From Lewinellaceae bacterium (GTDB taxonomy: Bacteria; Bacteroidota; Bacteroidia; Chitinophagales; Saprospiraceae): a DNA stretch of 64,000 nt. The notes under the pieces were generated by a model. The model did no database searches and had not been told where the DNA came from. It worked only from the letters and a program-made list of their open reading frames with translations. The stretch is from positions 88,420-152,419 of the forward strand of contig JADJFA010000015.1 in NCBI GenBank assembly GCA_016708875.1, written 5' to 3'. Positions 54,955-63,299 of this stretch are shown here, one piece after another (the first letter of the stretch is position 1; the number at the start of each line of letters is the position of its first letter). The position numbers and the translations under genes are program-made.

Positions 54955-55671
54955 ATGAAATTTGGTGTAATTGTTTTCCCTGGCTCCAATTGTGACGACG
55001 ACATGGTACATGTTCTTGGCGACGTGATGGGCCAGGAAGTGGTCAAAATCTGGCATAAAAACCACGAACTCCCTGATGGCTTCGAGCCTGAAGACTGCGT
55101 GGTATTGCCTGGCGGTTTTTCCTATGGCGATTATGTGCGTGCAGGAGCCATTGCCCGGTTTTCGCCGATTATGCAGGCTGTGAAGGCACACGCAGCAGCG
55201 GGAGGCCTTGTTTTTGGCGTATGCAACGGATTTCAAATCCTCTGCGAATCAGGATTATTGCCTGGCGTTTTGCTCCGCAATGGCGGCCAAAAATTTATTT
55301 GCAACAACGTTTGGATTAAAGCCGTGACGCATAGTTCGCCAATAACAGAAGGACTTGAACTTGGGCAAGCGTTAAAAATTCCCATCGCACATGCAGAAGG
55401 CCGTTATTTTGCTGATAACGATACACTCGATGCATTGGAGCGCAATGACCAGATACTTTTCCGGTATTGCGACCAATTTGGCACCGAAACACCCGAATCA
55501 AATCCCAATGGAGCCACCCGAAACATCGCTGGTATTTGCAACGCCGAGCGCAACGTATTCGGCATGATGCCGCACCCGGAACGCGCCAGCGAAGCTGTGT
55601 TGGGCAATACGGACGGGCGAGGGCTGTTTGAATCACTCTTGTCCAGGGTTGAGCATATCGCGGGTGGATGA
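54955..55671 (+). CDS. purQ: Phosphoribosylformylglycinamidine synthase subunit PurQ
   Basis: This is the glutaminase subunit of FGAM synthase in purine biosynthesis, 238 residues. It begins MKFGVIVFPGSNCDDDMVHV. The catalytic cysteine is in VFGVCNGFQILCESGLLPG and the His/Glu pair in GMMPHPERASEAVLG. It would work with PurL and PurS, which are not in the window. Its stop overlaps the miaA start by four bases, so the two genes are co-translated. Confidence 0.95.
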   Translation: MKFGVIVFPGSNCDDDMVHVLGDVMGQEVVKIWHKNHELPDGFEPEDCVVLPGGFSYGDYVRAGAIARFSPIMQAVKAHAAAGGLVFGVCNGFQILCESGLLPGVLLRNGGQKFICNNVWIKAVTHSSPITEGLELGQALKIPIAHAEGRYFADNDTLDALERNDQILFRYCDQFGTETPESNPNGATRNIAGICNAERNVFGMMPHPERASEAVLGNTDGRGLFESLLSRVEHIAGG

Positions 55672-56566
55672 AAAAACTCATTGTCATCGGTGGAGCAACG
55701 GCTACCGGAAAAACTGTGCTTGCAATCCAATTAGCGCAGCACTTCGGCACAGAAATCCTCTCTGCCGACAGCAGGCAGTTTTACAGAGAAATGAGCATTG
55801 GAACGGCCAAACCCAGCCCGGAAGAATTGGAGGCTGCGCCCACCATTTCATTGATATTCTGTCTGTTACGGATAATTACAGAGTGGGGGATTTTGAAAGA
55901 GATGCGCTGGCTGTACTTCAAAACATCTTTCTAGAAAAAGATGTCGCTATCCTCGTTGGGGGATCCGGGCTGTACATTCGGGCAGTTTGCGAGGGCCTGG
56001 ATAAATTTCCGGATATTTCAACGGAAACCAAAAAAGCCATTGAAGCAGCTGAGCAAAGTGGAGGTCTCGCTTGGCTACAACAAGAACTTTCGCAGCGCGA
56101 CCCAGCGCAATTTGCCAAAATTGACAAACAAAACCCCGCCAGATTGCGCCGCGCCTTAGAAGTGTGTTTTGAGACCGGGCAGCCATACTCTTCTTTCTTG
56201 CAGCAGGGCCAAAAAAGCCCGCGACCCTTCCGGCCTGTGTATGTATTGCTTGATTTGCCTCGCCCCGAACTTTACGCTCGAATTGAGGCCCGGGTAGATA
56301 AAATGATTGCTTCCGGTTTGGAAGAAGAGGTGCGCAATCTGTTGCCTTACCGCCACCTATCTCCATTAAGCACTGTTGGTTATGAGGAGTTTTTTGGCTT
56401 TTTTGATGGAAAAATTACCCGGGAAGAAGCCATTGGAAAAATCAAACAACACTCGCGCAATTACGCAAAGCGGCAAGTGACCTGGTTTGCAAAACACGGG
56501 GACTGGAAAGTGTTCAGTCCAGAGAACGTACCGGAGATTTTTGAATTTATTAATTTTGCCCATTAA
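55668..56566 (+). CDS. miaA: tRNA dimethylallyltransferase MiaA, one apparent frameshift
   Basis: MiaA adds a dimethylallyl group to A37 of tRNAs reading UNN codons. The N-terminus (ATG 55668) has the P-loop GGATATGKTVLAIQLAQHF and the substrate motif SADSRQFYREMSIGTAKP. After EELEAAP the frame is lost, and the rest (HHFIDILSVTDNYRVGDFER, VAILVGGSGLYIRAVCEG, RQVTWFAKHGDWKVFS) continues in another frame to 56566. A single C is missing in GCGCCCACC near 55840; with CCCC the text reads AAPHHFIDI. This is very probably a sequence error in a functional gene. Confidence 0.9.
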
Positions 56567-56576
56567 TCCGTTCAAT

Positions 56577-56921
56577 ATGAGCACACAGACGATAAAATCC
56601 AACTTCCTTTTTGGGCTTCACCTGCTTTCAGTCATTGCCACCTGGGTGATCCCCTTCCTTATTACCTGGAAAATAGCGGTGGCCGTTTACGCTGTTGTCA
56701 TGATTCAATTTGCCATCTGGGGCAAATGCCTGATGAACGAACACCATGGGCTGGATGAGTCCAACGGGCGTATTTTTTACACTGAATTGCTTGAAAAGAT
56801 GGGTTTCAACCCGGAACCTCAATTGGTAAAAACCATTGTGCGTCAATGGCTTTACCCTATTTTGGCAGTGGTGGCCATCGTATGGCAGGTTTTGCTGGGA
56901 AATGAGCCTTGGTTGTTTTGA
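56577..56921 (+). CDS. Small multi-pass membrane protein, uncharacterised
   Basis: This 114-residue protein has two clear hydrophobic segments close together (LHLLSVIATWVIPFLITWK and AVAVYAVVMIQFAIWG) and one near the C-terminus (YPILAVVAIVWQVLLG). Between them is a soluble stretch with CLMNEHHGLDESNGRIFYTE. Start 56577 is chosen as the first ATG after miaA and before STQTIKSNF. I do not recognise the family. It lies 10 bases after miaA and before the large inverted repeat. Confidence 0.55.
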   Translation: MSTQTIKSNFLFGLHLLSVIATWVIPFLITWKIAVAVYAVVMIQFAIWGKCLMNEHHGLDESNGRIFYTELLEKMGFNPEPQLVKTIVRQWLYPILAVVAIVWQVLLGNEPWLF

Positions 56922-56931
56922 AAATTTTGGA

Positions 56932-57044
56932 TTGTTCGACTTGACAAATGGGCCACGGATGACACAGATTAGACACGGATTTACACAGATCAAAAATCCG
57001 TGTCTAATCTGTGTCATCCGTGGCCCATTTGTCAAGTCGAACAA
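56932..57044. terminator. Very long perfect inverted repeat (51-base arms)
   Basis: Perfect arms of 51 bases (56932-56982 and 56994-57044) start TTGTTCGACTTGACAAATGG and include CACGGATGACACAGATTAG. The loop is 11 bases. It lies between the convergent small membrane protein and SGNH hydrolase genes, leaving fewer than 11 bases on each side. It must terminate or occlude both. Confidence 0.8.
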
Positions 57045-57053
57045 CTTCTAAAA

Positions 57054-58325
57054 TCAACGTTTCCCTTCCACAAACCCATTGTACGCCTTCATCAAAGATT
57101 GGTAAAGAAGTTTGCCTTGAAGGGCATACCCATACTTGGTGTAATGTACTGAGTCAGAAGTCATTAGGCCGTTTGATTTCCACTGAAGCGAAGAGTTTTT
57201 TCCGCCTGAGAAGTTGAACAAGTCCCATAAGGCGAACCCCTTCTCATGCGCAAATTGACGAATTACCTCGCTCGTCTCGGCCATATGTGGGTTCAGGCCC
57301 TTGCCCCGCAGGTAGGAGTCGGCAGGGGTAGTGAGCATGATTCGGGTAGCGGGGCTGCGCTCCAGAATCTGCGAGGTAAGCAGATCCATGGTACGCCGCA
57401 GATAATTCGCGTCTGTGTTTCCCTGACTTTCGTTGGTTCCGAAAGACAGTATGACCAAGTCAGGTTCAAGGTCAGCCACTTGATTGGAAAAATATTTGGC
57501 GCGTGCAAAATCCATGAATTTCGCCCCATTGACCCCAATAGAATGGTACAATACGCCGCTAAGTTCGTTTTCAATGGAGACACCATCAAGGGTCAAGGTT
57601 CTTTCCTGAGCATTGGTTTTTTTTGCTGCAATCGTGACGGAGCCTACCGGACGGTCGAAATAAAAGGACCGGGCATAGTCGTCCTCTATAAAAAGCTGGG
57701 CAATTTGGTTGGAGGTTTCGTCCCGGACTTCAAGATCGTATTCGAGGGCTGTTTTGCGTTGAAAAACAGTCACTTTCGTAAAATAACGGCTTTCAGAAGT
57801 AGCGGTGTCCCGCATGCGAAAGGTGAGTTCGGCGTTTGGGTTGGTTGTGGTAAGTTTGAAACCTGCCGCGCCAAAATTGGTTTCCGGTGAAATATCCCGC
57901 TGGCAATTGGCGCCAGACCATTTGCAATTGGTCTCCGCCAGAAAATCTTTAGCGCCATTGGATTGAGCTAATTTGTAGGGAAACAACAAGCCCCTGCCCG
58001 CATCGCCAAACTCCCGCTGTAAACGATCTCGTACCTCTTGAGTGAGGAAATTGCCCAAAATATGCGAATCGCCAATGTGTACAATGCTGATTTTCTTTCC
58101 GCCTTGAGTGCGTTGTGTAAAAAGTTCCTCAAAAACGGGTTCCAAATAGGCTCGGTTTTCAATCTCGTTGTCGTCCTGACGGATGAAACCGAAGCCTGCA
58201 CCAACGGTATCAGCATCGGTAATTTGGACATGTGGCGGACGGAATTGCGACTGGCATTGACCGATAGAAAGTATTAAAAATGTCGCGCAAATCCATAAGC
58301 GGAGCGGGAAAAAGGGAGGGTGCAT
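57054..58325 (-). CDS. Secreted SGNH/GDSL hydrolase-like protein
   Basis: This 423-residue protein has a signal peptide (LRLWICATFLILSIGQCQS) and an SGNH hydrolase fold: Ser block KISIVHIGDSHILGNFLTQE, middle block DLVILSFGTNESQGN, and the C-terminal DSVHYTKYGYALQG (D-x-x-H). The GDSH motif is close to AlgX/AlgJ-type and Bacteroidota GDSL proteins that handle O-acetyl groups on surface polysaccharides; the substrate is unknown. The start at 58325 leads straight into a signal peptide. It is downstream of the toxin gene and paralogous to 58925-60364. Confidence 0.82.
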   Translation of the reverse strand: MHPPFFPLRLWICATFLILSIGQCQSQFRPPHVQITDADTVGAGFGFIRQDDNEIENRAYLEPVFEELFTQRTQGGKKISIVHIGDSHILGNFLTQEVRDRLQREFGDAGRGLLFPYKLAQSNGAKDFLAETNCKWSGANCQRDISPETNFGAAGFKLTTTNPNAELTFRMRDTATSESRYFTKVTVFQRKTALEYDLEVRDETSNQIAQLFIEDDYARSFYFDRPVGSVTIAAKKTNAQERTLTLDGVSIENELSGVLYHSIGVNGAKFMDFARAKYFSNQVADLEPDLVILSFGTNESQGNTDANYLRRTMDLLTSQILERSPATRIMLTTPADSYLRGKGLNPHMAETSEVIRQFAHEKGFALWDLFNFSGGKNSSLQWKSNGLMTSDSVHYTKYGYALQGKLLYQSLMKAYNGFVEGKR

Positions 58326-58344
58326 AGTGGTCTTGTTCAAAAAA

Positions 58345-58641
58345 TCAGAAAGGCTGTTTTCGGGGATCTTGGCGGGTGTCAAACAGCGCGAGTACAGTTA
58401 CACGGCGGTCGGAATATCTGTAATATAGGCGGCGATGACGACCTATTAATATATATCGAATGTTCCGATTTTTTGAAGAGAACTTGCCAGATTCGGGATG
58501 TGATTTTGCCCGTTTCATCTTTTCCTCAATTTCCTCTAAAAGATCATCAGCCCCTTTTGAAGTCAGATTTTCATCAATGTAAGCCAGGGTTTCTTTGATT
58601 TGTTGGAGAACCCGCTTGCTGTAATTTAGCGACCTTTCCAT
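58345..58641 (-). CDS. ParE/RelE-family toxin
   Basis: This 98-residue protein has the ParE-type fold pattern: RVLQQIKETLAYIDENLTSK, GADDLLEEIEEKMKRAKSHP, and the strand segments RNIRYILIGRHRRLYYRYSD and RRVTVLALFDTRQDPRKQ. ParE-like toxins act on DNA gyrase and RelE-like ones on mRNA; the target cannot be told from sequence. It overlaps the end of the antitoxin gene by 16 bases, as expected for a coupled TA pair. Confidence 0.8.
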   Translation of the reverse strand: MERSLNYSKRVLQQIKETLAYIDENLTSKGADDLLEEIEEKMKRAKSHPESGKFSSKNRNIRYILIGRHRRLYYRYSDRRVTVLALFDTRQDPRKQPF

Positions 58642-58877
58642 TTTGCAAACATTTGATGTGCTTCCTTCTCTGATACCAAGTTCTCCTCATCCTCAGACTC
58701 CTCTATGGCAAGTAAAAGTTCTGCATATTGTTCTTCGGTAAGGCCGTCATACTCCGATTTGGAGTGTGTTGTAGACAACAGGCGTAACATGAACGCCTTT
58801 ATTTTTTCTAAATGACTTTCCTCATTCACCTGCGAGAGCAAGTCGTGGAGTTCGCCTTTCATTTCTAAAACGCTCAT
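58626..58877 (-). CDS. Antitoxin of a ParE-type TA pair
   Basis: This acidic, helical 83-residue protein starts MSVLEMKGELHDLLSQVNEE. Its C-terminal part resembles the intrinsically flexible toxin-binding tails of antitoxins: EEQYAELLLAIEESEDEENL then VSEKEAHQMFAKWKGR. The ATG at 58877 is chosen because the longer frame to 58952 overlaps the upstream gene end. It overlaps the toxin start. There is no obvious DNA-binding domain, so autoregulation is uncertain. Confidence 0.7.
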   Translation of the reverse strand: MSVLEMKGELHDLLSQVNEESHLEKIKAFMLRLLSTTHSKSEYDGLTEEQYAELLLAIEESEDEENLVSEKEAHQMFAKWKGR

Positions 58878-58924
58878 AACGAGTTTGCTTTTAAATTTGT
58901 AAAGCAAAAGTACAAAATCAAAGT

Positions 58925-60364
58925 CTATTGCGGCTTCTTCTTCAAACGCCAATTAGCCTGTTCTTGCAAAAACAATTTTGCCATCATAATACCCACCACT
59001 TTGCCGCCCTCGTGTGTGAGGTGGGTATAATCGGTGTTAGCAAGCCTTGGTCGTTGATGAGCAAAACGGAGCATAGTATTTGGTCCGCCCATTCCCCAAA
59101 AGAGATCGTAGAAGAGCAGGCCATGCTTCCGGGCCAGGTTGCGCTGCATCTTTACGATGGCTGGCACCCCCCGCATGGTGGTGATTTCGGTACCGTCTTT
59201 GGCTCCCCGGTCGCCTACGCTGACTACCAAAATTGGCTTTCCCGGGAAACAATTTTTTAGGTGCTTGAAAGTGCGGTCAAGTTCTGCCTCGTACCATTTT
59301 ACATTTGTCAAGGAGTTGGTTACAGCGTTCAGGCCGACTTGTATCACGATCAAATCGTACTGCTGAACGGCATCAAACTGGCGAATAAAATCAGGGTCGA
59401 GCAGTTTCAAAGGGCCGCCGCTGTTGCCGCGCACTGAAAAATTGTCAATGTAAATGCCTGGGCCGCTTTCGAGTGTGGCGCCGTAAGCCAATAATCCGTC
59501 CGGTTCAGGGAATCGAATGGCAAAAGCGTTGGTACCCCATTCGCTTCCCTTCCATTTCCAGGTGCCAAGTCGCTTGGGTTTGGCTGGCAGTATTTCTTGT
59601 TTGGGCGGTTCGCCACCTGCTTGCCAAACAAAAGTCTGTGCGGTATCGGAACTGTAAAAAAAACGCACTTGATTCCACATCTGCGTATGTTTGAAATATT
59701 TAGCGCCTTCATAATGCACTTTTGCATCCGGTTCCGGGCGGTAGGCGTAGCCGTTTAGGCCGAGTTTTGGACGGTTTTCGGATTTTTTTATGATCGAATA
59801 AGCCGTCCAACCGCGAAAATTGTGCTTCAAACTGCGCTTGAACTGTGCAACCTCAGAGGTGATTGGGACAAAACCCACACCTGCTCCACCCCAGGCTGTT
59901 TGCAAAGTATCGCGCAAATCTCCAACCAGGATATCGCCCTCTACAAAGGAATCTCCGTACCAGGCTACCCGCACGGTGCGCCCACGAGAGATGGAATCCA
60001 CTGCACCAAAAAGTCGGCTAAGCCCTTGCTGATCAAAGGAATAGTCTTCAATTGTTTTGCCAAAGAACACAGAATCCTTTGGTGGAATTACACGAACCGA
60101 ATCCGACTGAATATTAGTGGAATCAGTAAAAGCAGTTGTGAGCGAATCTTGTGGAAAATACTCAATGGTGTCGGGCGGGTGCAAGGTTTCTGACTGGGGT
60201 TCGGCCTTCACGGCTGTTGAATCTCGAACGTCGGCAAAGATGTCCATTTTGCGGAGTTCAAAATCACCCAATTTCATCCCGGCCGGCAGCAGCGAGAGGC
60301 CGGTGAGCAGGATTAAAACTAAAATTGTGAGGGAGAGGGCTTGCCCGGTGTAGTTTTTTTCCAT
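58925..60364 (-). CDS. Membrane-anchored SGNH/GDSL hydrolase-like protein
   Basis: This 479-residue protein has an N-terminal membrane anchor (LSLTILVLILLTGLSLLPAG) and a linker. Its SGNH domain reads TVRVAWYGDSFVEGDILVGD (GDS block), QYDLIVIQVGLNAVT (the usual asparagine block) and the late NTDYTHLTHEGGKVVG (D-x-x-H). Related proteins lie next to MBOAT acyltransferases and help O-acetylate exported polymers; no MBOAT is seen nearby. It is paralogous to 57054-58325. The TA pair separates them. Confidence 0.8.
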   Translation of the reverse strand: MEKNYTGQALSLTILVLILLTGLSLLPAGMKLGDFELRKMDIFADVRDSTAVKAEPQSETLHPPDTIEYFPQDSLTTAFTDSTNIQSDSVRVIPPKDSVFFGKTIEDYSFDQQGLSRLFGAVDSISRGRTVRVAWYGDSFVEGDILVGDLRDTLQTAWGGAGVGFVPITSEVAQFKRSLKHNFRGWTAYSIIKKSENRPKLGLNGYAYRPEPDAKVHYEGAKYFKHTQMWNQVRFFYSSDTAQTFVWQAGGEPPKQEILPAKPKRLGTWKWKGSEWGTNAFAIRFPEPDGLLAYGATLESGPGIYIDNFSVRGNSGGPLKLLDPDFIRQFDAVQQYDLIVIQVGLNAVTNSLTNVKWYEAELDRTFKHLKNCFPGKPILVVSVGDRGAKDGTEITTMRGVPAIVKMQRNLARKHGLLFYDLFWGMGGPNTMLRFAHQRPRLANTDYTHLTHEGGKVVGIMMAKLFLQEQANWRLKKKPQ

Positions 60365-60367
60365 GGA

Positions 60368-60666
60368 TTATCTAAAATACATCAGTACTTCCCCAAAAGC
60401 CGTAATCAAGCCAAGCAACACCGAGGCCATTTTGATAGAATACCGCATGTGGCGAACAAAGATTCGATCTCGTTGCGGAACTGCGGATAGCGAGGAAGTA
60501 TTTCTTCCTCTAATTTCTGACGGTTGAAAATATGTGCGGCGCCAAACTCTACCTTGTTGCGCACCAGCACGCCATACACTTTGAGCACCTTGGCCCGGAA
60601 ATAAACATTTACAAATAACATGGCCACAAAAAGGCCGCCGACAATGAAAAGAAGCAGGGTGTACAT
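60368..60666 (-). CDS. Small membrane protein upstream of SGNH gene, one frameshift
   Basis: From the ATG at 60666 the protein reads MYTLLLFIVGGLFVAMLFVN (membrane segment), FRAKVLKVYGVLVRNKVEFG and LEEEILPRYPQFRNEIESLF. After a break near 60455 it continues RHMRYSIKMASVLLGLITAF then GEVLMYFR to the stop at 60368. A single base is probably missing in TTGTTCGCC. The result is a protein of about 100 residues with a membrane helix at each end. No family is recognised. A TACCTTTG box directly precedes the ATG. Confidence 0.5.
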
Positions 60667-60670
60667 CGCG

Positions 60671-60678
60671 CAAAGGTA
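60671..60678 (-). promoter_or_regulatory. Putative -7 promoter box, leaderless configuration
   Basis: On the minus strand TACCTTTG lies five to twelve bases upstream of the ATG at 60664-60666. A start site at the usual distance would fall on or next to that ATG, so the mRNA may be leaderless. Confidence 0.45.
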
Positions 60679-60757
60679 AAACGGACAAGGCTGCTACTTC
60701 AACTTTACCCAACTTTTACACGGGGATTGTGTTCGAGTGCCGAAATTTGCGCCCATC

Positions 60758-62567
60758 ATGCAGAAAGAAGAAGAAAAATCCGCCCAAAACTCACCCGTGA
60801 AAGCCTTCGCGAAGCCCTCAAAATCTTTGTTTACATCCGTCCATATCGGGCACAATTCATTTTTGGATTGGTCCTGCTTTTCCTCGGAAGTACTGTTTTT
60901 TTGGTGTTTCCAGCCCTAATTGGTCGTTCTCTTGACGTCGCACAAGGGAATATTCCACAGGACCTTGACTTGCCCAAAATCGGGATGTGGTTGGTCTTAA
61001 TCCTTGTTTTTCAAGGTATTGTGTCTTATCTCCGTGTTATGATGTTTGCCCAGGTGAGTGAGCGTGGCACTGCCGATATCCGCGTTGCGCTCTACCGACG
61101 ACTTATTTCACTTCCCATCGTATTCTTTGAAAAAAGTCGGGTGGGGGAGCTCGTGAGCCGCCTCACCAACGATGTAGAAAAACTCTACAACACGTTTTAC
61201 TTTGTACTTGCTGAATTTCTCCGCCAAATCATCATTTTGGTGGGCGGAATCGCGGTGCTGTGGTGGATGTCGCACCGACTGGCGTTCGTGATGCTTGCTA
61301 CGTTTCCAGTAATTGTAATTGGCGCCATGGTTTTTGGACGCTGGGTGCGCAAACTTTCCAAACAGCGACAAGACAAGTTGGCCAACACCAATACCATCCT
61401 CGACGAAACCCTGCAAAGCATTCACGCAGTCAAGGCATTTACCAACGAACTCTTTGAAAGTCAACGCTATGGCCGCTCCAATGCCGAAGTGGTGCAGGTT
61501 TCCATGCGTTATGCCAAAGGCCGGGCAATCTTCGCTGTGTTCATCATCACAATGCTATTTGGGGCCTTGTTTTTGTTATTTTGTACGGCATGAATATGGT
61601 GCAAACAGATGCAGCCTTGCCTGTGGGCACTCCGGGGAAATTCACCGGTGGCGACCTCATTGCGTTTATCACTTACACTGCGGTCATTGGTGGAAGCATC
61701 GCCAGCCTTGGGAATTTTTACACCGAACTCGTTGGCGCTGTAGGGGCTACAGAGCGCATCCGCGAGATTTTGAAATCTTCATCCGAGTCAGAAGAAAGAC
61801 CGCGCGGGAATGTAAATGCTGGCCGATTTCGAGGGAATATATCCTTTGAAAACATACAATTTTCTTACCCCACACGTGCTGATGTGGAGGTCTTGAAAGG
61901 AGTGAGCCTCGACATTCCTGCCGGAAAGAAAGTTGCGGTAGTAGGGCAAAGCGGTGCCGGAAAATCAACGATTATGCAACTGCTCCTACAGTTCCATTTC
62001 CCCACGACTGGTAAAATCCAGATGGATGGACGGGACATTTACGATTATGAACTTGAGTCTTATCGCCAAAACTTTGCCATTGTTCCTCAGGAAGTTATCC
62101 TCTTTGGTGGCACCATTCGGGAAAATATTTTGTACGGGAATCCGGATGCTTCAGAGGCTGAAATCATTGGGGCGGCTAAACAGGCAAATACCTGGGACTT
62201 CATCTCGATGTTTCCGGAGGGCTTGGACACCGTGGTAGGGGAGCGGGGCATCAAGCTTTCCGGCGGACAGCGGCAGCGCATCGCCATTGCCCGGGCTATT
62301 TTGCGGGATCCCAGCATTTTATTGCTGGATGAAGCTACTTCCTCCTTGGATGCAGAATCAGAAAAAGTGGTGCAGGAAGCGCTCAATCGGCTGATGGTTG
62401 GTCGCACGAGCATTATCATTGCACATCGTTTGGCCACGATTCGGGAGGTGGATTGCATTTATGTGCTGGAACATGGCCGCATCGTAGAACAAGGTACCCA
62501 CGAAGAGCTTTCGGCCAAAACCGATGGGGTTTATTCGAGCCTTGCAAAACTTCAATTTGAGTCTTAA
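60758..62567 (+). CDS. MsbA-like ABC exporter, two apparent frameshifts
   Basis: This is a half-transporter of about 600 residues. The N-terminus MQKEEEKSAQ (ATG 60758) changes frame at an A run (CCAAAACTC) into LTRESLREALKIFVYIRPYR, followed by six membrane helices. Near 61585 one T is missing from GTTTTTG, breaking GALF from VILYGMNMVQ. The nucleotide-binding domain is intact: Walker A VVGQSGAGKSTIMQLLLQF, signature KLSGGQRQRIAIARAIL, Walker B PSILLLDEATSSLDAESEKV and the H-loop IIIAHRLATI. It is probably a homodimeric exporter of lipid or a drug-like substrate. Both breaks look like base-calling errors. Confidence 0.88.
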
Positions 62568-62575
62568 TTTTGTTT

Positions 62576-62640
62576 TTTGCCACTAATTGCACGAATTTTC
62601 ACGAATCAACTTAGTGTTAATTCGTGCAATTAGTGGCAAA
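62576..62640. repeat. Inverted repeat, gccacNaattgcacga family
   Basis: Perfect 22-base arms (TTTGCCACTAATTGCACGAATT and its complement, written here without the last two bases: TTTGCCACTAATTGCACGAA). Same family as 4027-4092 with a compensated change. It lies between the ABC exporter and the thioesterase on the plus strand. Confidence 0.75.
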
Positions 62641-62655
62641 CTAATTTTCAAAAAA

Positions 62656-63198
62656 ATGGCAAAAACAACAACAAAACCGCCCCGTACACCCAAAAAAGTG
62701 GCAGATAGCAAAACAGTCATGACCGAACTGATCATGCCCAACGACACCAATCCGATGGGCAAACTGATGGGCGGTTACCTGATGCGCTGGATGGACATCG
62801 TGTGTGCAATTTGTGCCGGAAAACACTGTGAATCGCATGTAGTGACCGCTGCGGTAGACCATATCTCCTTTCAAAATCCTATTTATCTGGGCGATGTAAT
62901 CACGCTGGAAGCTTCGGTTACCAGGGCATTTAATACCTCTGTTGAAATCTTTGTGGAAGTTTTTGCCAATAACATCAAAGGCCAGCAGCCCCGTCGTTGC
63001 AACCACGCCTATTTCACGTTTGTAGCTATGGACGACAAGAAAAAGAACCCTGTGTCTGTGCCCCCGGTGTTGCCCTTATCAAGCGAGCAACAGCTTTATG
63101 AGGGTGCTGCACGCCGCCGGGAACTACGACTAATTCTTTCGGGGCGCATAAAAGCAAAGGATGCTACGCTGCTCCGTCAGTATTTCACGGATATCTAG
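62656..63198 (+). CDS. Acyl-CoA thioesterase (hotdog fold)
   Basis: This 180-residue protein belongs to the acyl-CoA hydrolase hotdog family (YciA/BFIT-like). Typical motifs are TELIMPNDTNPMGKLMGGYL and MRWMDIVCAICAGKHCESHV, with VDHISFQNPIYLGDVITLEA and CNHAYFTFVAMD. It would hydrolyse acyl-CoA to free acid and CoA in the cytoplasm. The start at 62656 is chosen because an upstream in-frame ATG lies in the repeat region. It is on its own between the exporter and the glycosyltransferase. Confidence 0.87.
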   Translation: MAKTTTKPPRTPKKVADSKTVMTELIMPNDTNPMGKLMGGYLMRWMDIVCAICAGKHCESHVVTAAVDHISFQNPIYLGDVITLEASVTRAFNTSVEIFVEVFANNIKGQQPRRCNHAYFTFVAMDDKKKNPVSVPPVLPLSSEQQLYEGAARRRELRLILSGRIKAKDATLLRQYFTDI

Positions 63199-63222
63199 AT
63201 AAGAGAGATTGCTCCCGCCTTC

Positions 63223-63270
63223 TCTAAGGCTTCCCTGTCCGCCAAGGCTTGGCAGGCGGGGGCGGGTAAA
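63223..63270. repeat. GC-rich CCGCCAAG/GGCAGGCG repeat
   Basis: The segment CCTGTCCGCCAAG followed by GGCAGGCGGGGGCGGG resembles that at 50680-50815. It lies between the thioesterase and the glycosyltransferase. Confidence 0.55.
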
Positions 63271-63299
63271 ACTGCTAACTGCTCACTACCTTCACCGCT

